Source: Parachlamydiales bacterium
GTDB lineage: Bacteria > Chlamydiota > Chlamydiia > Chlamydiales > Parachlamydiaceae
Assembly (NCBI GenBank): GCA_020051075.1
Contig: JAGVJP010000011.1
Location: 26,522 to 90,521, forward strand
DNA length: 64,000 bases
Reading direction: 5' to 3'
Shown: in pieces, positions 25,788 to 34,974 of the stretch
Numbering within the stretch: position 1 is the stretch's first letter
Layout: every line of letters begins with the position of its first letter
The notes under the pieces: generated by a model
The model's input: only the letters and a program-made list of their open reading frames with translations
The model's database searches: none
What the model was told of the DNA's origin: nothing
Position numbers and translations under genes: made by a program

Positions 25788-27668
25788 ATGACAAAAACGA
25801 ATCAAAATGACTACTGGATCCATCGATGGGGAGCCCCCTATTTTGGAATCAACGCAAAGGGACATGTCTTTGTGAAGCCTTACGCGAATGGCTGTGAAGG
25901 CGACCTCTATGAACTTGTCGACTCCCTGGTCCAACGAGGGATCGAAGCCCCGATCCTCATCCGCTTCGACGACATCACATGTGATCGGATCTCCTATCTC
26001 CAAGGGGCCTTTAAAGCTGCGATCGACGAGTTTGACTATCAGAACACCTACTGCCTAGCCTTTCCGATCAAGGTCAACCCTCAATGCCAAGTGGTGGAGC
26101 TGATCGAGCAGACAGGCCAGCACCTTCAGCTTAGCCTGGAGGTGGGGAGCAAGCCGGAGCTTCTTGCAGTGATGACTTTCAGTGAAAACCTCGAAGCGCT
26201 CCTTCTCTGCAATGGGTATAAAGATGCCGAATATATCGAACTTGCTTTGATGGCACGTAAGCTTGGAAGGCGTTCCATCATCATCATCGAACAGCCATAC
26301 GAGCTTCCCATGGTTTTAGAAGTTGCCAGCCGACTCAATGTCGAAGCTGAGATCGGATTTCGGATGAAGCTTTCCAACAAAGGAGCTGGACGTTGGCAAA
26401 CGTCAGGCGGCGATCTCGCAAAATTCGGGTTAAGCACGCATGAAATCGTCCTTTGCTTAGAGGAGCTTGAGAAAGCGAACAAGAAAGACTGGCTTAAGCT
26501 GCTCCATTTTCATATTGGCAGCCAGATCACGTCGATTCAGGCGATTAAAAAGGCGTTGAGCGAGGCGTCGCGGATGTATGCTGAGCTAGCAGCGCTCTGC
26601 CCATCCCTCTGCTACTTTGATGCCGGAGGTGGGTTGGGGATCGACTATGACGGCTCCAAGACGACAGCTGATTCTTCCATGAACTATTCTGTCGAAGAGT
26701 ATGCCAGAGACGTTGTCGCTGCGATTGGCGCTGCATGTGATAAGTCGAATTTGCCGCATCCGATCTTGATCACTGAATCTGGCCGCGCTTTAGTGGCCCA
26801 CCACGCCATCCTCATCACCGAAGTCATCGATGTCGCCCCGATTCTGGACCCTGTAGACAAGCTCGACCCTCCCCCCACCGATCACGAAATCTTATCGGCA
26901 CTCTACGAACTTTATGAAAATCTGACTCCAGCAGGATGTCAAGAAGCTCTACACGATGCAAACGAACTCAAAGAAGCTGTTTTGGAGAGTTTCATGTATG
27001 GAGATCTCTCACTCTTTGAACGTGCCTATGGCGAGAAGGTCTATTGGCACCTCGTTGCAAAAATATATCATCTTTCCAAAGAGTTCTCCCACATCCCGGA
27101 AGACATCGAAAAACTCAGCGAAGTGCTCTATGACACCTATTTCTGCAATTTCTCAGTCTTCCAATCGCTCCCTGATTCCTGGGCTATTGACCAGCTGTTC
27201 CCTGTGATGCCGATCCACCGCCTGAATGAAGAACCGACCCGTCGAGCAATCTTAGCTGACATGAGCTGCGACAGCGACGGCAAAATCGACCGTTTTGTCG
27301 GTAAGCGTGAGATCGAACGTCAGCTACTGCTGCACCAGCCGAATAAATCTCCTTATTACCTCGGCATCTTCCTTGTTGGGGCCTACCAAGAGATCTTGGG
27401 AGGACTCCACAACCTCTTTGGCGATGCCAACGCGGTCCATGTTGAACTTGAGAGCAATGGACAATGGAAAATTAAACACGTCGTCGAAGGCGACACGAAC
27501 GAGGAAGTTCTCTCCTATGTTCAATATAATGCGCAGCAGATCTTGAAACAGATGAGGGTTCTCATTGAAAAGGCTTTGCGGGCAGGGAGGCTGACCCAAG
27601 CTGAATCTGCTAAAGTCCAGCGAAAATTTAAGGAATCGCTTGAAAGTTATACCTATTTAACTGTTTAA
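25788..27668 (+). CDS. speA: Biosynthetic arginine decarboxylase
   Basis: The product has 626 residues from the ATG at 25788, which has AAGAGG upstream; the earlier in-frame ATGs lie in repeat-derived DNA. WGAPYFGINAKGHV is the SpeA N-terminus. PIKVNPQ holds the Lys that binds PLP, and HIGSQI and DAGGGLGIDYDG are barrel motifs of fold III decarboxylases. It converts arginine to agmatine in the cytoplasm, the first step of a polyamine route. It is followed after 29 bases by the deoxyhypusine-synthase-like gene, so agmatine or a derived polyamine probably feeds that enzyme. No agmatinase gene is seen in the window. Confidence 0.95.
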   Translation: MTKTNQNDYWIHRWGAPYFGINAKGHVFVKPYANGCEGDLYELVDSLVQRGIEAPILIRFDDITCDRISYLQGAFKAAIDEFDYQNTYCLAFPIKVNPQCQVVELIEQTGQHLQLSLEVGSKPELLAVMTFSENLEALLLCNGYKDAEYIELALMARKLGRRSIIIIEQPYELPMVLEVASRLNVEAEIGFRMKLSNKGAGRWQTSGGDLAKFGLSTHEIVLCLEELEKANKKDWLKLLHFHIGSQITSIQAIKKALSEASRMYAELAALCPSLCYFDAGGGLGIDYDGSKTTADSSMNYSVEEYARDVVAAIGAACDKSNLPHPILITESGRALVAHHAILITEVIDVAPILDPVDKLDPPPTDHEILSALYELYENLTPAGCQEALHDANELKEAVLESFMYGDLSLFERAYGEKVYWHLVAKIYHLSKEFSHIPEDIEKLSEVLYDTYFCNFSVFQSLPDSWAIDQLFPVMPIHRLNEEPTRRAILADMSCDSDGKIDRFVGKREIERQLLLHQPNKSPYYLGIFLVGAYQEILGGLHNLFGDANAVHVELESNGQWKIKHVVEGDTNEEVLSYVQYNAQQILKQMRVLIEKALRAGRLTQAESAKVQRKFKESLESYTYLTV

Positions 27669-27697
27669 CACTCCGATTTAAAAGAAGGTGAAGCAAG

Positions 27698-28663
27698 ATG
27701 ACAACGATTAAAAATTTCATGAAGAAGCATTTCAAACATTTCAATGCAGCCGTTTGTGTCGATGCCGCTGAAGGGTGGATCAGACACTTGGACAAAGGAG
27801 GCAAAATGCTTGTCACTCTGGCAGGAGCGATGAGCACGGCTGAACTGGGGATATCCCTGGCTGAGATGATCAGGCAAGATAAGGTCCATGCCATCTCCTG
27901 TACAGGAGCTAACCTGGAAGAAGATATCTTCAATTTAGTGGCCCACACCCACTACGAGAGAGTCCCACACTATCGTTATCTCACTGCTGAAGATGAAGTC
28001 AACCTCCTCAAGAAAGGGATGAACCGGGTCACAGATACCTGCATCCCTGAAGATACAGCAATCCGACGGATTGAACAAGAGGTCTTAGAGCTTTGGCAAG
28101 CTGCTGATCGAGCTCAGAAGCGCTATTTTCCCTATGAATATATGTATCAACTACTCGATAGTGGACTCCTCGACAGGTTCTGTGAAATCGACCCCAAAAA
28201 CAGCTGGCTGCTGGCTGCTAAAGAGAAAAACCTCCCTATTGTCACACCAGGATGGGAAGACTCGACCTTAGGAAATATTTTCGTGTCCCACGTTATCGCT
28301 GGAGACATCAGCACCTATAACATCATGAAATCAGGTCCTGAGCAGATGGCTGTTTTAGTCGACTGGTACAAAGCGCTCAGCTCTCACCATTCCATCGGGT
28401 TTTTCCAAATTGGAGGGGGCATCGCTGGGGATTTCCCGATCTGTGTCGTCCCTCTGATCAGGCAAGACCTGCAAGAGAAAGTCCCTTTATGGGGATACTT
28501 CTGCCAAGTCAGCGACAGCACAACTTCATTCGGGTCGTATAGCGGCGCTGTCCCGAATGAAAAGATCACCTGGGGAAAGTTGGATGCCACGACGCCGAGC
28601 TATGTCATCGAATCAGATGCGTCGATTGTCGCCCCCCTCATCTTCGCTTATGTCACAGGATGA
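27698..28663 (+). CDS. Deoxyhypusine synthase-like (homospermidine synthase-type) enzyme
   Basis: The product has 321 residues. TLAGAMSTAELGISLAEMIR and ISCTGANLEEDIFNLVAH form the NAD-binding part of the DHS fold. SYSGAVPNEKITWGKLDA carries K294, matching the catalytic Lys of eukaryotic DHS (SWGKI). Bacteria lack eIF5A, so bacterial homologues work on small polyamines, for example making homospermidine (the SpeY type). AAGGTG lies eight bases before the ATG. It is co-transcribed with speA. The stop codon lies where the repeat DNA begins. The product polyamine is inferred. Confidence 0.88.
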   Translation: MTTIKNFMKKHFKHFNAAVCVDAAEGWIRHLDKGGKMLVTLAGAMSTAELGISLAEMIRQDKVHAISCTGANLEEDIFNLVAHTHYERVPHYRYLTAEDEVNLLKKGMNRVTDTCIPEDTAIRRIEQEVLELWQAADRAQKRYFPYEYMYQLLDSGLLDRFCEIDPKNSWLLAAKEKNLPIVTPGWEDSTLGNIFVSHVIAGDISTYNIMKSGPEQMAVLVDWYKALSSHHSIGFFQIGGGIAGDFPICVVPLIRQDLQEKVPLWGYFCQVSDSTTSFGSYSGAVPNEKITWGKLDATTPSYVIESDASIVAPLIFAYVTG

Positions 28664-28673
28664 CGCAACAGGA

Positions 28674-28752
28674 TAAGCAAACAAACAGGGATAGGCAGAA
28701 TAAACAAAAAAACAGGATAGGCAGGATCGCAAGCGGCAGGATGGGCAGGATA
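28674..28752. repeat. Family A left half-element
   Basis: It contains ACAGGATAGGCAGGATCGCA, then AGCGGCAGGATGGGCAGGAT, in direct orientation. The mirrored half is not adjacent but lies at 29328-29412, beyond the GxxExxY gene. Confidence 0.8.
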
Positions 28753-28792
28753 AAAAAAGATGAGAATAAGATAGAATAGGAAAAAAAATATT

Positions 28793-29206
28793 TCAAAATT
28801 TTGAATCATAAAAGGCTTGATCGGGGTGATGAAGCCTTTTATATTCTAATTTTCTATTTCCAAAATTAATCAACAACCCAACTAATAAACCTGAGGTTTT
28901 CAGATAATTGATTAATTGAGCTTGATGGGCGCCAATTAATGATTCGCAGCATTTCAATTCGACAATGATCATGTTTTCAATAATAAGATCTGCCACATAT
29001 ACCCCAACACGTTGACCTCTAAATATAACCTCAAATCTCCTTTCCAGTTCAATCTTGAGACCTTTTTCTTCAATTGCCATGAAAAGCGCCTGTTTATAAA
29101 CCGCTTCTAAAAATCCAGATCCAAGTTCATTCATCACTTCAAAACAACACCCTAAAATCGTTTCGGTTATCGCAGAATACATGTTCAAATTCATATGATC
29201 TTGCAT
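28793..29206 (-). CDS. GxxExxY protein (PD-(D/E)XK-like)
   Basis: The product has 137 residues. It has the family name motif as GSGFLEAVY, and later VADLIIENMIIVELKC, where D, E and K fit a PD-(D/E)XK nuclease-like centre. The C-terminus is KLEYKRLHH. The ATG has AAGGAAAAGAG upstream. Family members are scattered and often mobile; their role is unclear. It stands alone between two oppositely oriented family A half-repeats, which looks like a captured or transposed unit. Confidence 0.88.
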   Translation of the reverse strand: MQDHMNLNMYSAITETILGCCFEVMNELGSGFLEAVYKQALFMAIEEKGLKIELERRFEVIFRGQRVGVYVADLIIENMIIVELKCCESLIGAHQAQLINYLKTSGLLVGLLINFGNRKLEYKRLHHPDQAFYDSKF

Positions 29207-29327
29207 ATTTTTACTCTCTTTTCCTTAAGTTTATGACATTTTACATAAACATCACAATTAATCAAGTAAAAATAAATAAAACACAGAACTTTAATTTATA
29301 ACATAATGATAATCAAGAAGATACATT

Positions 29328-29412
29328 TTATCCTATCTTATCCTGCCTATCCTGCCGCGAAGCGATCCTGCCTATCCTGTTTTTTTTGCTTATCCTGCTT
29401 ATCCTGTTTTGT
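29328..29412. repeat. Family A right half-element
   Basis: It reads TTATCCTGCCTATCCTGCCG, CGAAGCGATCCTGCCTATCC, then further TATCCTG units, the reverse complement of the half at 28674. The core is the CGCTTCGCG subtype while the left half is the CGCAAGCG subtype, so the two halves do not come from one simple palindrome. Confidence 0.8.
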
Positions 29413-29420
29413 TATCCTGT

Positions 29421-30698
29421 CTATCTTTGTTGAGGTCGCAGGAAGTAGAGGGGAATGCCGAGGACGAGGGCGCTAGAGCCCCAAAGGAGCTGGTGGCCTG
29501 TTGCATGAGTGAGGAGCCAGCCAATGCCGATGAGCGCAGCGATAGGGATCACAATAGTAAGGGAGCGCCTTAAACCATTGTGGTTTGCTCCAATCTGTTT
29601 GCGAAGTACAATGACCGCTAAACAAGTTGAGATGTATTGGACAAATCGGGCGACAACACTGACGACAGCTAACTGAGAGAAGCTACCTGAGAGCGCGAAC
29701 AGCCCTGTGAAACTGACGGTGATGATGATAGCCCAGATGGGTGTGCCAAAGCGCCCTTTAGAGGCGATCCATTTCGGGACCATGCCATCTTCCGCTAAAG
29801 CGACGCCACTGCGCGGCGTGATGAATGAAGAGGCGATGTTGATGCCTCCAATGGAAATCAGCATCGCTGCTGCCACAATCCATTTAGCAGAGTCACCCAG
29901 AAATTTGTTTGCTGCGTCAGTAAGCGGGGCAGAGCTATCAGCCAGCGACTCCCCTAGCAATGCCATTGCAGTAAATTGGATGAAGAAATAAAGAATCGAG
30001 CAGAGGCTGATCACTGTCATCACTGCTATCGGCAGATTTCTCTGCGGATTTTTCATTTCTCCAGCAGCGATCACTAAACATTCAAATCCTCCAAAAGCAT
30101 AAAATATCAATAGAGCCGCCCCGCCAAACGCTGTCGATTCGAAGCTATGTTGGATGGGAGATAGGACGAAACTTTCTTGGGCGTAGAAGAGTCCAATCAG
30201 AATGAAAACCATTAATGAAAGAACTTTTGCAACAGTGACAACATTATTCAGGAATTTCAGCCCTTTAAGTCCGACGATATTAAGTAACCCCAACAAACCG
30301 ACGAGGCTGAGAATCACCAGAGAGCGGTACGGCTCATTCATCACTTCGGGCCAGACGGAGCTCAAGGCCGTGACAAAACCAACGACAACAGCAGCCCAGG
30401 CAAAAATCCCTACCGCCCAACGCATCAATCCGATTTCGAATCCGATGAAATTGCCAAAAGCCTCTTTAGCATAGATATAAGCCCCGCCGGAACGAGTAAA
30501 TAAGGAAGCACATTGAGCAAAACACCAGGCAATGCCAAGAACAAGGACGGAGACGACGAGGTAGACAGCACTGCTCCACTCTCCTGCCAAAGCGACAACC
30601 TCTCCAGGAAGAAGAAAAATCCCCGAGCCGATGATGCCATTGATTCCAAGCAAAATCATACTCGTTAAACCTATCGTGCGGGGTGCCCCTTGACTCAT
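29421..30698 (-). CDS. APC-family amino acid permease
   Basis: The product has 425 residues with about 12 membrane segments. The start GLTSMILLGINGIIGSGIFL is the APC superfamily signature, with GSGIF at the substrate site; FYAFGGFECLVIAAGE-like text in helix 6 also fits. The ATG has AAGGAG at five bases. It lies 32 bases downstream of the PuuD-like gene, so the two are an operon. It is likely to take up amino acids or polyamine-type cations across the inner membrane; the substrate is not readable. Confidence 0.9.
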   Translation of the reverse strand: MSQGAPRTIGLTSMILLGINGIIGSGIFLLPGEVVALAGEWSSAVYLVVSVLVLGIAWCFAQCASLFTRSGGAYIYAKEAFGNFIGFEIGLMRWAVGIFAWAAVVVGFVTALSSVWPEVMNEPYRSLVILSLVGLLGLLNIVGLKGLKFLNNVVTVAKVLSLMVFILIGLFYAQESFVLSPIQHSFESTAFGGAALLIFYAFGGFECLVIAAGEMKNPQRNLPIAVMTVISLCSILYFFIQFTAMALLGESLADSSAPLTDAANKFLGDSAKWIVAAAMLISIGGINIASSFITPRSGVALAEDGMVPKWIASKGRFGTPIWAIIITVSFTGLFALSGSFSQLAVVSVVARFVQYISTCLAVIVLRKQIGANHNGLRRSLTIVIPIAALIGIGWLLTHATGHQLLWGSSALVLGIPLYFLRPQQR

Positions 30699-30730
30699 TA
30701 GTTCTCCTTAAATTATTATTAACTCTTGCC

Positions 30731-31477
30731 CTATCTTTTCGCAGCATTGACGAAGCCATCAAAAAGCTTCTGCATCACTGGATGATGGCGGTGCATCAGT
30801 TCTGGATGCCATTGAACGCCCAAAGTAAATCGGTCTCCTTCCCGCTCGATCGCTTCTATCAACTGGTCGCCTGTTTTTGCGGTGACAGCGAACCCCGGCG
30901 CGACCGCTTTGACCGCTTGGTGGTGGAACGTATTAGTTTCGATGGCAGAACTCTCTAATAAGGTGTGGAGCAATGACCCTTCAACAATATGGACAGTGTG
31001 TGCAGGAGTTTCTGGTTTGCTCTTTTGGGAGTGTTGAAGCACTGGCTGATGGTGGCTCGCAATATCTTGATAGAGCGTCCCCCCAAAAGCAATATTGAGC
31101 ACTTGAATCCCGCGGCAGATGCCGAGAATGGGCTTGTTCATCTGGTGGGTCATTTTCACTAATGCAAGTTCATGCACATCCCGTTCGAGCAACACGGCTC
31201 CTAAAGAAGGCTCAGGTTGTTCTCCATAATAGCTCGGCGCAACATCTTGTCCGCCAGAGAGAAGCAATCCATCGATCAATTCGACTTGAGCCATCACTTG
31301 CTCATCGGAGTCGACGATAGGTAAAATGATAGGGATCCCCCCTGCCAATGCAATGGCTTTGACATAATCATAAACAACCGTGACTTTTTCCCGTCCGGTA
31401 CAGGTTCCTGTTTCGATCATTCCCAAATTTGAAGAAATTCCAATCACAGGTCGAGTAAATTTAATATTCTTGCTCAT
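30731..31477 (-). CDS. PuuD-like class I glutamine amidotransferase (peptidase C26)
   Basis: The product has 248 residues. The nucleophile is C121 in GICRGIQVLN, and H224 and E226 in QWHPE complete the triad. DGLLLSGGQDV is typical of gamma-glutamyl-gamma-aminobutyrate hydrolases. It probably splits a gamma-glutamyl amide in the cytoplasm. It is co-directional with the APC permease 32 bases downstream. With speA and the DHS-like gene about 3 kb away, a link to polyamine metabolism is plausible, but no other puu gene is visible. Confidence 0.88.
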   Translation of the reverse strand: MSKNIKFTRPVIGISSNLGMIETGTCTGREKVTVVYDYVKAIALAGGIPIILPIVDSDEQVMAQVELIDGLLLSGGQDVAPSYYGEQPEPSLGAVLLERDVHELALVKMTHQMNKPILGICRGIQVLNIAFGGTLYQDIASHHQPVLQHSQKSKPETPAHTVHIVEGSLLHTLLESSAIETNTFHHQAVKAVAPGFAVTAKTGDQLIEAIEREGDRFTLGVQWHPELMHRHHPVMQKLFDGFVNAAKR

Positions 31478-31581
31478 ATAACATTCACTTTAATTTAGAT
31501 ACGTTCGTTCATTAAATAATTTATTTTAGCAAATAAATTTTATAAAATCAATATTAATTATATTGAAACATATAAAACCAG

Positions 31582-32964
31582 CTATAATGACAGTGTTTTC
31601 CATTTTTCCCCGCGGAAGCGTAAAAAATAGATCGTCGCAGCAGCGATTGCATAGAGTGCAATGCACATCCATGTAATATTAGGAGGCGCCCCTAAATGAT
31701 AGACAAAAAGGTAAACGGGTAACAGAGCCAATACAATAGGAACCGATCCACCCACCTTCATGATGAAGCGGGTATCCCCTGCTGCGGTCAATAACCCGAT
31801 CAGCAGCCAGCTGATGCCATCGAAGAGAAAGTAGATCCAAACCCAAAAACAGGCTCCTTTCAGCGTTTCATGCACTGCTGGGGAGATCATATCCGCTTCA
31901 GGGATGAACCAACGGATAAGTGGATCCGGATGCCATGCAAGAAGGAACCCAAGGACAACGAAGGCGATGCCATAGAATTTCACCCCTGAACCAAGCAGCT
32001 TCCACACAAGGTGGTGCTGATTTGACCCAATAAAATTTGAAGCGATCGCTGTCGCTCCCTTAGACATCCCTTCAGTCATAAAAGTAAAGAGGAAGAGAAT
32101 ACTCTGGGCAATGGTAACCACGGTAATATAATCTGAACCTAAACGAGTCATCAGATCGAAGATCATCACCCATGCAAAGATTTCGACGCTATGGGCAACA
32201 GCATTCGGCAAACCAATGAATAAACATGTATTGAACAGCCGCTTATTAAATCGCCAACGCCCAGTTCCATATTTCTCCCGATTTCGCCGACTGAGGAAAA
32301 CATAAAGAAGGAGTCCAGCTTGGAAGGTCTGGGAAATCCCTGTTGCCCAAGCTGCCCCAGAAATTCCTTGAGCTGGGATGAAAGGATCGATGCCGAAAAT
32401 CAAGATCCAATCTAAGGTGATATTCATCACATTAGCCATTAGCATGACATAAGTGACAAATCTGACCTTCCCCCTTCCAATGTAGAAAGCTGAAAGAGCC
32501 GCCGATATCGCGGCAATGGGGATGAAGCAGGTGAGGATTTTAAAATATTGGATTTCGAGGGATAAATAGGTCTCATTGAAGAAGAGATACGGACCGGCAA
32601 AAAGTCCAATCGGAATGTAAAGCAGCGCCGTTGCCACAGCAAGCCAGATCATTTGCCACACCGGCTGGCCTAGCTTGTGATAGCGTTGAGCGCCGTTGTA
32701 ACGGCCAACGAAGACTTCAGCGATGCTCGCCGTTGCAATGGTCCAAAACTGAAGAAACTGTGTCACCGCACCAGCATGTGCAGAAGCGTTTAACGAATCG
32801 AGGGAATAGTGGGCGAGAAATAGCCGATCCAGAAACAGCATCAAGCTCACAGACATCAACGAGATGACTAAGGGGAAGGCGATATGCCAGAGTTCTCTTA
32901 ATGAACCCTGCGGATATGTTGTCAATTTTTTTCCTGTTATCGCAACAGCTTGACTTTCAGTCAT
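31582..32964 (-). CDS. MATE-family efflux transporter
   Basis: The product has 460 residues from the ATG at 32964; the codon before is TTG. TAGGA lies upstream. It has twelve hydrophobic segments. LWHIAFPLVISLMSVSLMLF starts the first half, and the second half repeats the pattern from GLPNAVAHSVEIFAWVMIFD. MATE proteins export drugs or metabolites using Na+ or H+ gradients. It is a single gene in its own unit. Confidence 0.9.
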   Translation of the reverse strand: MTESQAVAITGKKLTTYPQGSLRELWHIAFPLVISLMSVSLMLFLDRLFLAHYSLDSLNASAHAGAVTQFLQFWTIATASIAEVFVGRYNGAQRYHKLGQPVWQMIWLAVATALLYIPIGLFAGPYLFFNETYLSLEIQYFKILTCFIPIAAISAALSAFYIGRGKVRFVTYVMLMANVMNITLDWILIFGIDPFIPAQGISGAAWATGISQTFQAGLLLYVFLSRRNREKYGTGRWRFNKRLFNTCLFIGLPNAVAHSVEIFAWVMIFDLMTRLGSDYITVVTIAQSILFLFTFMTEGMSKGATAIASNFIGSNQHHLVWKLLGSGVKFYGIAFVVLGFLLAWHPDPLIRWFIPEADMISPAVHETLKGACFWVWIYFLFDGISWLLIGLLTAAGDTRFIMKVGGSVPIVLALLPVYLFVYHLGAPPNITWMCIALYAIAAATIYFLRFRGEKWKTLSL

Positions 32965-33458
32965 CAAAATTCCTAATCAGTAAGATGGAAAAATTCAGGC
33001 GGGTGTCAGCTTGAGTGATGTTGTACCGACATCCCTATCAGCGAACGTAGAAGGTATCAAGTCACTTAATCATCGTTTCCTCATCTTAGATGAAATGGCT
33101 CTACTTGTCAACTAGAGAAGGGACCTAAGGGAAAGGGACAAGGGACCTAAATGACCTAAGGGACCTAAAAAGGGACGTAAGGGACAATATTACACTTAAG
33201 TGAGCAACCTGGTCTAGCGACATTCGCGAGTCTGACCAGTAAGAAAGAAATCTCGTTAAATTTGATGATCTGTCCCTTATGTCCCTTTTTAGGTCCCTTT
33301 GGTCCCTTAGGTCGTTTAGGTCCCTTGTCCCTTTCCTTTAGGTCCTTTTTATGTGTTATCATCACAAGTCTTAATCAATAATTAACAATAAAGCAATAAT
33401 TAATTATTGAAACACTATTATTATTAATTACATGTTTTATTTTATAATCAGAGGTTTT
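32965..33458. repeat. Gap filled by a family B inverted repeat
   Basis: The left arm (about 33115-33193) contains AGGGACCTAAGGGAAAGGGA and AAAAAGGGACGTAAGGGACA. The right arm (about 33264-33350) is its reverse complement with extra units. About 70 bases of unique sequence separate them. The flanks on both sides are AT-rich and show no gene. The ORF readable inside the arms is a repeat artefact. Confidence 0.85.
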
Positions 33459-34787
33459 ATGAACAATATCCTAAAAAAATTAATCCTATTTTTCTGTATA
33501 ATCTTACCAACCATTCAGCTACCAGCAATGACAACTGAACAAGACAAAATCGTCAATTCTGATGGGGAGGTCATCGAACTTAAAGGGGTGAATTGGTTTG
33601 GTTTTAACAACCAGCAAACGATGGTTGATGGATTATGGGATAGCCATCCACTCAAAAAAGATTTTGCTCTCATCGTTCACAGAATGAAGGGACTTGGGTT
33701 CAATGCAGTCAGACTTCCCTTTAGTTTCAAAGATCTCTATTCAGTCCAACCACGACGCTTCAATGTTCCCTGTTCATCTCTACCCTCCCTTGCGGACATA
33801 CAGTCAAGCATCACTCCCCCATTCTATCAAAATCATGGAAACACAATCCCCCCTTTAGCCTCTCCTCCAGATCGTTCATCAGGACAATGCAACGGCTACC
33901 TGCCTAATGACAGCACATTCAACCGCTTTGTCTGGGTTGTCGACTTCTTCGCAAGGAATGGATTCTATGTCCTCATCGACAACCACTTAAGAGAAGATCA
34001 AACCGCCCTCGAGAACCCCGATCTATGGGTTCACCAATGGGTAGAACTCGTGACAGCTATCGAAGCTAGTCCAGCAGCAAGAGGCCGTTTAATGATCGAT
34101 CTCTTGAATGAGCCTGATAACTATGGACTCCGATGGGAATCTACCGACTCTCGAATGGGATTAGGTGACTATTATCTCAAAGCCATGGATGCCATCTATG
34201 CAGTCAACCCTTCTGCCTTATTCATGATCGAAGGGACGGGTCAAAGCGGACTCAATGCCAACTGGGGAGATGGTTTTGCAACAGATCCTCAGCTCATCGC
34301 TCAGAAAGGACTAAGCGATCCAAACCCCTTTTTTACAAAATTAATCGACAAACCTTATGTCAACCAGGTCGTCATCTCACCTCACATCTATCCCCCATCG
34401 GTCACACATGCAGGAAGCGATTTTTCAGGTGCTGACCTCGCAGGACGATTAACAGATTCTTTTGGATATCTCACTAAACAAGGATATTGCACGAACAGCC
34501 AATGCCACATCTTCCCAGTCGCTGTCGGCGAATTCGGCTCTAAATTTGATGATGCAAAGGATCGATTATCTATGAACGACATCGCCCGCTACTTTAACAA
34601 TCAGGGTGCACTTAACGACGGGAAACATATGCCGATCACCGATTGGTTTTACTGGTCCTGGAACGCCAATAGTGGAGACACTGGCGGGATCGTGACAGAC
34701 GACTGGTTGACGATTCAATGGAATAAGATCGACTATCTAAAAACAGTCGGCTTGCGGCCTTGGTACTCAGAGGATTCAATGAAATAG
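33459..34787 (+). CDS. Secreted glycoside hydrolase family 5 (cellulase-like)
   Basis: The product has 442 residues from the ATG at 33459, chosen because AGAGG is four bases upstream. A signal peptide spans about residues 5-23 (LILFFCIILPTIQLPA). GVNWFGFNNQQTMVDGLW is the GH5 N-terminal sheet. The acid/base is E218 in DLLNEPDN, and the nucleophile is E358 in VAVGEFGSKF. WFYWSWNANSGDTGG holds the aromatic cleft residues. It hydrolyses beta-1,4-glucan or a related polysaccharide outside the cell. Amoeba hosts have cellulose cyst walls, so that substrate is plausible. The neighbours give no pathway, and repeats sit directly upstream, which fits acquisition by transfer. Confidence 0.9.
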   Translation: MNNILKKLILFFCIILPTIQLPAMTTEQDKIVNSDGEVIELKGVNWFGFNNQQTMVDGLWDSHPLKKDFALIVHRMKGLGFNAVRLPFSFKDLYSVQPRRFNVPCSSLPSLADIQSSITPPFYQNHGNTIPPLASPPDRSSGQCNGYLPNDSTFNRFVWVVDFFARNGFYVLIDNHLREDQTALENPDLWVHQWVELVTAIEASPAARGRLMIDLLNEPDNYGLRWESTDSRMGLGDYYLKAMDAIYAVNPSALFMIEGTGQSGLNANWGDGFATDPQLIAQKGLSDPNPFFTKLIDKPYVNQVVISPHIYPPSVTHAGSDFSGADLAGRLTDSFGYLTKQGYCTNSQCHIFPVAVGEFGSKFDDAKDRLSMNDIARYFNNQGALNDGKHMPITDWFYWSWNANSGDTGGIVTDDWLTIQWNKIDYLKTVGLRPWYSEDSMK

Positions 34788-34810
34788 GGTGACAGTTCAG
34801 ATACGCCCCA

Positions 34811-34858
34811 TTTTTTAACGCAAAGAAGCAAAAGAGGCGCAAAGACCCAAAGAGAACT
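34811..34858. repeat. Family D partial copy
   Basis: TTTTTTAACGCAAAGAAGCA and AGGCGCAAAGACCCAAAG match the AACGCAAAG...GGCGCAAAG units at 14030-14067 and 59002-59030. Confidence 0.55.
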
Positions 34859-34890
34859 GAAATTATTAATAATTACGAAATAGATAAAAA

Positions 34891-34922
34891 AAATGCCTTC
34901 AGAAGAAATTCCGAAGGCATTT
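34891..34922. terminator. Bidirectional terminator hairpin
   Basis: AAATGCCTTC pairs with GAAGGCATTT around a 12-base loop, preceded by an A run and followed by T-rich sequence. It fits termination of the GH5 gene and of the opposite-strand gene ending at 34975. Confidence 0.75.
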
Positions 34923-34974
34923 GTATTTTCGAACGATTTGCATTGCAGGCCGCACCAGGTGTGGCAGCAAGCAG

